The notes below the pieces were generated by a model. The model was given only the letters and a program-made list of their open reading frames with translations. It did no database searches and was not told the DNA's origin. From Devosia sp. MC521 (lineage in GTDB: Bacteria; Pseudomonadota; Alphaproteobacteria; Rhizobiales; Devosiaceae): a stretch of 64,000 bases of DNA. The translations under genes and the position numbers were made by a program. Positions 61,267 to 64,000 of the stretch are shown here, piece after piece. How positions within the stretch are numbered: position 1 is the stretch's first letter; each line of letters begins with the position of its first letter. The DNA lies in contig NZ_CP059902.1 of the NCBI RefSeq assembly GCF_014127105.1, positions 839,001 to 903,000 of the forward strand, read 5' to 3'.

Positions 61267-62436
61267 ATGGAACACCTCGATAACGCCCCGTTCGAACTTG
61301 ATGACATGATCGCCCTGCGGCGCGATCTGCACACCCACCCCGAACTTGGCTTTGAGGAAGTGCGCACCAGCGGCATCGTCGCCGAAAAACTCGCGGAGGT
61401 CGGCATAACCGTTCATCGCGGCCTAGGCAAAACAGGTGTCGTTGGCACCCTTAAAGTCGGCAGTGGTACCCGCTCCATCGGCCTACGTGCCGATATGGAT
61501 GCGCTCGCTATGCCCGAGCTTGCCGACCGCGAATACAAATCCACCACGCCCAACACCATGCACGCCTGCGGCCATGACGGGCATACCGTCATGCTGCTCG
61601 CTGCCGCGCGCTACCTTGCCCGCACCAAGAATTTCGACGGCACTGTTCACTTCATCTTCCAGCCTGCTGAAGAAGGCCGCGGTGGCGCTAAGGCGATGAT
61701 TGAAGAGGGGTTCTTCGATCTCTTCCCCTGTGACGCCGTCTATGGCCTCCACAACATGCCCGGTCTTGCCACCGATGAAATGGCTGTCGTGACCGGCCCG
61801 CAACTGGCCTCATCCGACAGCTGGGAAGTCGCCTTCACTGGTGTTGGTACCCACGGCGCCAAGCCGCATCTGGGCAAGGATGCCGTTACCGCTGCTGCCC
61901 ATTTCCTCACCATGCTCCACACCATTGTGGCGCGCGTTGTCGATCCGCTTCAGCCCGCCGTGGTCAGCGCCTGCGCCCTATCGGCGGGTGATTTCAAAGC
62001 GCTCAACGTCATTCCTGATGTCGTCCGCATCGGCGGCACTGCGCGTGCTTACACCCCTGCGGTGCGCGATCAGCTCGAAGCAGAAATCGGCCGTCTCGCC
62101 CATGGCGTCGCCGCGAGCTTCGACATTGAGGTGAGCTACACCTTCAATCGCCGCATTCCGCCTGTCGTCAACAGTGCCGAGGTCACCGCCCGCGCACACA
62201 AGGCGGCAACAGCCGCGACAGGCCGCGCCGTGGTGACGGATTTCCCGCCATCAACGGCTGGCGATGATTTTGCTGAATTCGGCAATCGCGTGCCTGGGTG
62301 CTATGTCTGGCTGGGCAATGGCCCTGCGCAAGACGGCGCGCTGCACCACAATTCCCGCTACGATTTTAACGACGACGCGATCCTGACCGGCGCGCGCTAT
62401 TGGGCAACGCTCGTCGAGCAGGATCTGTCGGCTTAA
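61267..62436 (+). CDS. M20-family amidohydrolase (hippurate hydrolase type)
   Basis: The 389-residue metallohydrolase has the family blocks RRDLHTHPELGFEE (about 18-31), LRADMDALAMPE (near residue 78), MHACGHDGHT (near 98-107) and FQPAEEGRGG, which give the two-metal site; the lid domain is in the middle. These enzymes cleave N-acyl groups from amino acids. The substrate is unknown. It shares a four-base stop overlap with the convergent nucleoside hydrolase. Confidence 0.9.
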   Translation: MEHLDNAPFELDDMIALRRDLHTHPELGFEEVRTSGIVAEKLAEVGITVHRGLGKTGVVGTLKVGSGTRSIGLRADMDALAMPELADREYKSTTPNTMHACGHDGHTVMLLAAARYLARTKNFDGTVHFIFQPAEEGRGGAKAMIEEGFFDLFPCDAVYGLHNMPGLATDEMAVVTGPQLASSDSWEVAFTGVGTHGAKPHLGKDAVTAAAHFLTMLHTIVARVVDPLQPAVVSACALSAGDFKALNVIPDVVRIGGTARAYTPAVRDQLEAEIGRLAHGVAASFDIEVSYTFNRRIPPVVNSAEVTARAHKAATAATGRAVVTDFPPSTAGDDFAEFGNRVPGCYVWLGNGPAQDGALHHNSRYDFNDDAILTGARYWATLVEQDLSA

Positions 62437-63323
62437 GAAACGAAACCGGAGTGCAGGAGATCGAGCGTCTTCTGCACATCCACCGTCATCGCGACTTTTA
62501 ACGGCACGCCTGCGTTCGAGACCACCAGCGCACCCGGATCGTCGGTCAGATCAAGAGCAATGGTCAGCTCTTCAATCCCGAAAATCTCCGGCTCAAGCGC
62601 GTAGAGCATGACGCAAGGGTCGTGCAGCGGGCGGCTCTGGCGGCCATCAAGGAAATAGGCTTCCAACAATTTCGCGGCGACGTCGCCATGCAGCGTGCCA
62701 TTAAAGGATGCGACGTATCCCTCATCTGCCCGCACTTTTCGCGTCACATCGAGCGGGATCAGCGTCAGGTCAAACCCAAAGCCGAACACCATCTCCGCCG
62801 CTTCCGGATCAACGGCAAAGTTGAATTCCGAACGCGGGCCGACATTGCCCTTCTCAACGATAGCCCCGCCCATAGCGATCACACGGCCAATCCGACGCGC
62901 CGCTTCCGGATCGTGCTGAATGAGCAAAGCCAGATTGGTCAGGGGCCCAAGAGCCAGAATATCGATGGAGCCAGCGGGTGCTGCCCGCAGCTGTTCAGCC
63001 ATCCACAGATGCGCCGGGGCAGTAACCGGATTCTGACCGGGCGCTAAAGTGACCCCGCCGAGCCCGTCATTGCCGTGGATCGCCACTTCATCAATAGCGT
63101 TTCGCACCAGCGGCGCGTTTGCGCCCCGGGCAATCGCCACATCCCCGCGACCCATCAGGGTCGCAAGGCTTGCAGCATTCGCTGTGGTCCGCTCAATCCC
63201 AATATTCCCGGCCACAGTAGCGAGGCCGAGAACATTGAAACGCTCACTGCCAAAGACAAAGAGCACAGCGATTGCGTCGTCGAGACCGGGATCGGTGTCG
63301 ATAATAACCGAGCGATTAGTCAT
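62433..63323 (-). CDS. Nucleoside hydrolase (IunH family)
   Basis: The 296-residue protein starts with [14 protein letters not shown] (about 7-20), the calcium-binding Asp cluster of nucleoside hydrolases, followed by [10 protein letters not shown] and the later LGPLTNLAL. It hydrolyses ribonucleosides to base and ribose. Together with the upstream adenine deaminase, whose stop it overlaps by eight bases, it suggests a purine salvage operon: adenosine to adenine to hypoxanthine. A phosphoribosyltransferase lies about 1.2 kb away on the same strand, beyond the M20 gene. Confidence 0.9.
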   Translation of the reverse strand: MTNRSVIIDTDPGLDDAIAVLFVFGSERFNVLGLATVAGNIGIERTTANAASLATLMGRGDVAIARGANAPLVRNAIDEVAIHGNDGLGGVTLAPGQNPVTAPAHLWMAEQLRAAPAGSIDILALGPLTNLALLIQHDPEAARRIGRVIAMGGAIVEKGNVGPRSEFNFAVDPEAAEMVFGFGFDLTLIPLDVTRKVRADEGYVASFNGTLHGDVAAKLLEAYFLDGRQSRPLHDPCVMLYALEPEIFGIEELTIALDLTDDPGALVVSNAGVPLKVAMTVDVQKTLDLLHSGFVS

Positions 63324-64000
63324 AGAGCGGCTGAATCACCATTTCAGGAACTTTTACCAGACCCTTGTCCGTGATGCGGATTTCCGGGATCACCGAGAGC
63401 GGGATGAGGTTGAAGCCCATATACGGAATGGCGCAGCCCATCTCGTCCCAGACCTTCTTGAGAACCTTGGTTTTTTCCGCCACCTCATGAACGCGCTTGT
63501 CGGAGATGAGACCAGCGACAGGCAGCGCTACAAAGGACAGCACCGCGCCGTCCTTGACCACAACGATACCGCCATTGGCGTCTTCAATGGTCTTGAGCGC
63601 CAGCTGCATGTCGGCTTCATTGGTGCCGGCGATGATGATGTTGTGGCTGTCGTGCCCAACCGAAGAGGCAACCGCGCCGCCCGTGAGGTTGAACTCATGC
63701 AAGAAGCCATGGGCGATACCGCCATTGGTCTTGCCGTGACGCTCAACTACGGTAACGAAGCAGAGGTCGTGGTTCTTGAGCGTCGTTGCCCAGTCGCCCG
63801 TTGGGGTGATTTCAACCTTGCGATGGGGCAGGGTAATACCTGGCATTTCAATGCCAATAGCATTGGCCGTCACCGGACCTGCGGGCAGCTCTGGGGTGAG
63901 CTTTAGGCCCTTTGGCAAATGGACCGTATTATAAGCCGCGCGCGGATAGACGTAGCGTTGCTCCAGCGTTTCATCGAGCAGCGATGTGATCTTGCCACCC
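63316..64000 (-). CDS. ade: Adenine deaminase, C-terminal part, cut by the window edge
   Basis: The frame is open to base 64000, so the N-terminal metal-binding barrel is outside. The remaining 227 residues show the Ade C-terminal domain: [17 protein letters not shown], the [18 protein letters not shown] block typical of adenine deaminases and the closing [16 protein letters not shown]. The enzyme turns adenine into hypoxanthine. Its stop lies inside the nucleoside hydrolase gene by eight bases, supporting one operon. A TTG at 63918 that could look like a start is internal. Confidence 0.9.
   Translation of the reverse strand, partial: GGKITSLLDETLEQRYVYPRAAYNTVHLPKGLKLTPELPAGPVTANAIGIEMPGITLPHRKVEITPTGDWATTLKNHDLCFVTVVERHGKTNGGIAHGFLHEFNLTGGAVASSVGHDSHNIIIAGTNEADMQLALKTIEDANGGIVVVKDGAVLSFVALPVAGLISDKRVHEVAEKTKVLKKVWDEMGCAIPYMGFNLIPLSVIPEIRITDKGLVKVPEMVIQPLYD

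Noticed and set aside
1..64000. tRNA, rRNA, prophage, integrase or insertion sequence
   Set aside because: No such gene, attachment site or transposase-like ORF was found on either strand by eye.

Overview
The window looks like chromosome of an alphaproteobacterium of the order Hyphomicrobiales, most probably a Devosia-like genus. This is inferred from gene content and protein style: a PleC/PdhS-type kinase, a BigR sulfide operon, the 180-kDa NAD-glutamate dehydrogenase, class II DAHP synthase, DUF2865, DUF2059 and DUF6894 proteins, and a CtrA-type TTAA-N7-TTAA box. No rRNA or tRNA gene, integrase, transposase or CRISPR array was found. Most of the window is dense housekeeping DNA with many tail-to-tail gene pairs.

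Layout. 1-5067: the end of a beta-mannosidase, an EamA permease, NADH dehydrogenase II and an FGGY sugar kinase. 5068-8091: an accessory stretch with four small unrecognised genes, AT-rich DNA, two long direct repeats, a family of short palindromes and a large nested hairpin. 8092-26297: dusA, a retropepsin-like membrane protease, cobS/cobT, a membrane histidine kinase, an Lrp regulator, moaA, an L,D-transpeptidase, rpiA, gor, aroG, nadE, gltX and an FAH-family hydrolase. 26298-34721: a possible small RNA, a Cys-rich mini-ORF before cysS, a VOC and a GFA protein, citramalate synthase, a LysM envelope protein that seems to start at CTG, and an ArsR/Atm1-type exporter pair. 34796-43608 (minus strand): cysQ, an SDR, an AGE-family sugar isomerase, fbp and the giant glutamate dehydrogenase. 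43764-47224: a CtrA box with a 31-residue membrane peptide, DUF6894, then a flavin reductase divergent from a SufR-like regulator and a group III truncated haemoglobin, then an AcuI-type reductase. 47417-53889: a tripartite tricarboxylate transporter (tctCBA) facing a TctD-like regulator and a histidine kinase fused at its C-terminus to a periplasmic solute-binding protein. 54371-64000: an EAL protein, transaldolase, a BigR-controlled sulfide detoxification operon, a GAF-GGDEF-PilZ protein, a phosphoribosyltransferase, an M20 amidohydrolase, a nucleoside hydrolase and the end of adenine deaminase.

The strongest candidate for an unusual system is the kinase/solute-binding fusion beside tctCBA. 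Its third membrane segment should place the binding domain in the periplasm, so carboxylate capture and signalling may be built into one polypeptide. Other points worth checking are the BigR operon, where the usual fused Blh enzyme is two separate genes, and the CtrA box between glutamate dehydrogenase and a micropeptide. Several translation-start structures also stand out: a Cys-rich mini-ORF before cysS, a terminator-like hairpin holding an SDR ribosome site, a CTG start, and a switch-like pair of hairpins before the EAL gene. Positions and motifs were read by eye; family names rest on recognised motifs, not on searches.
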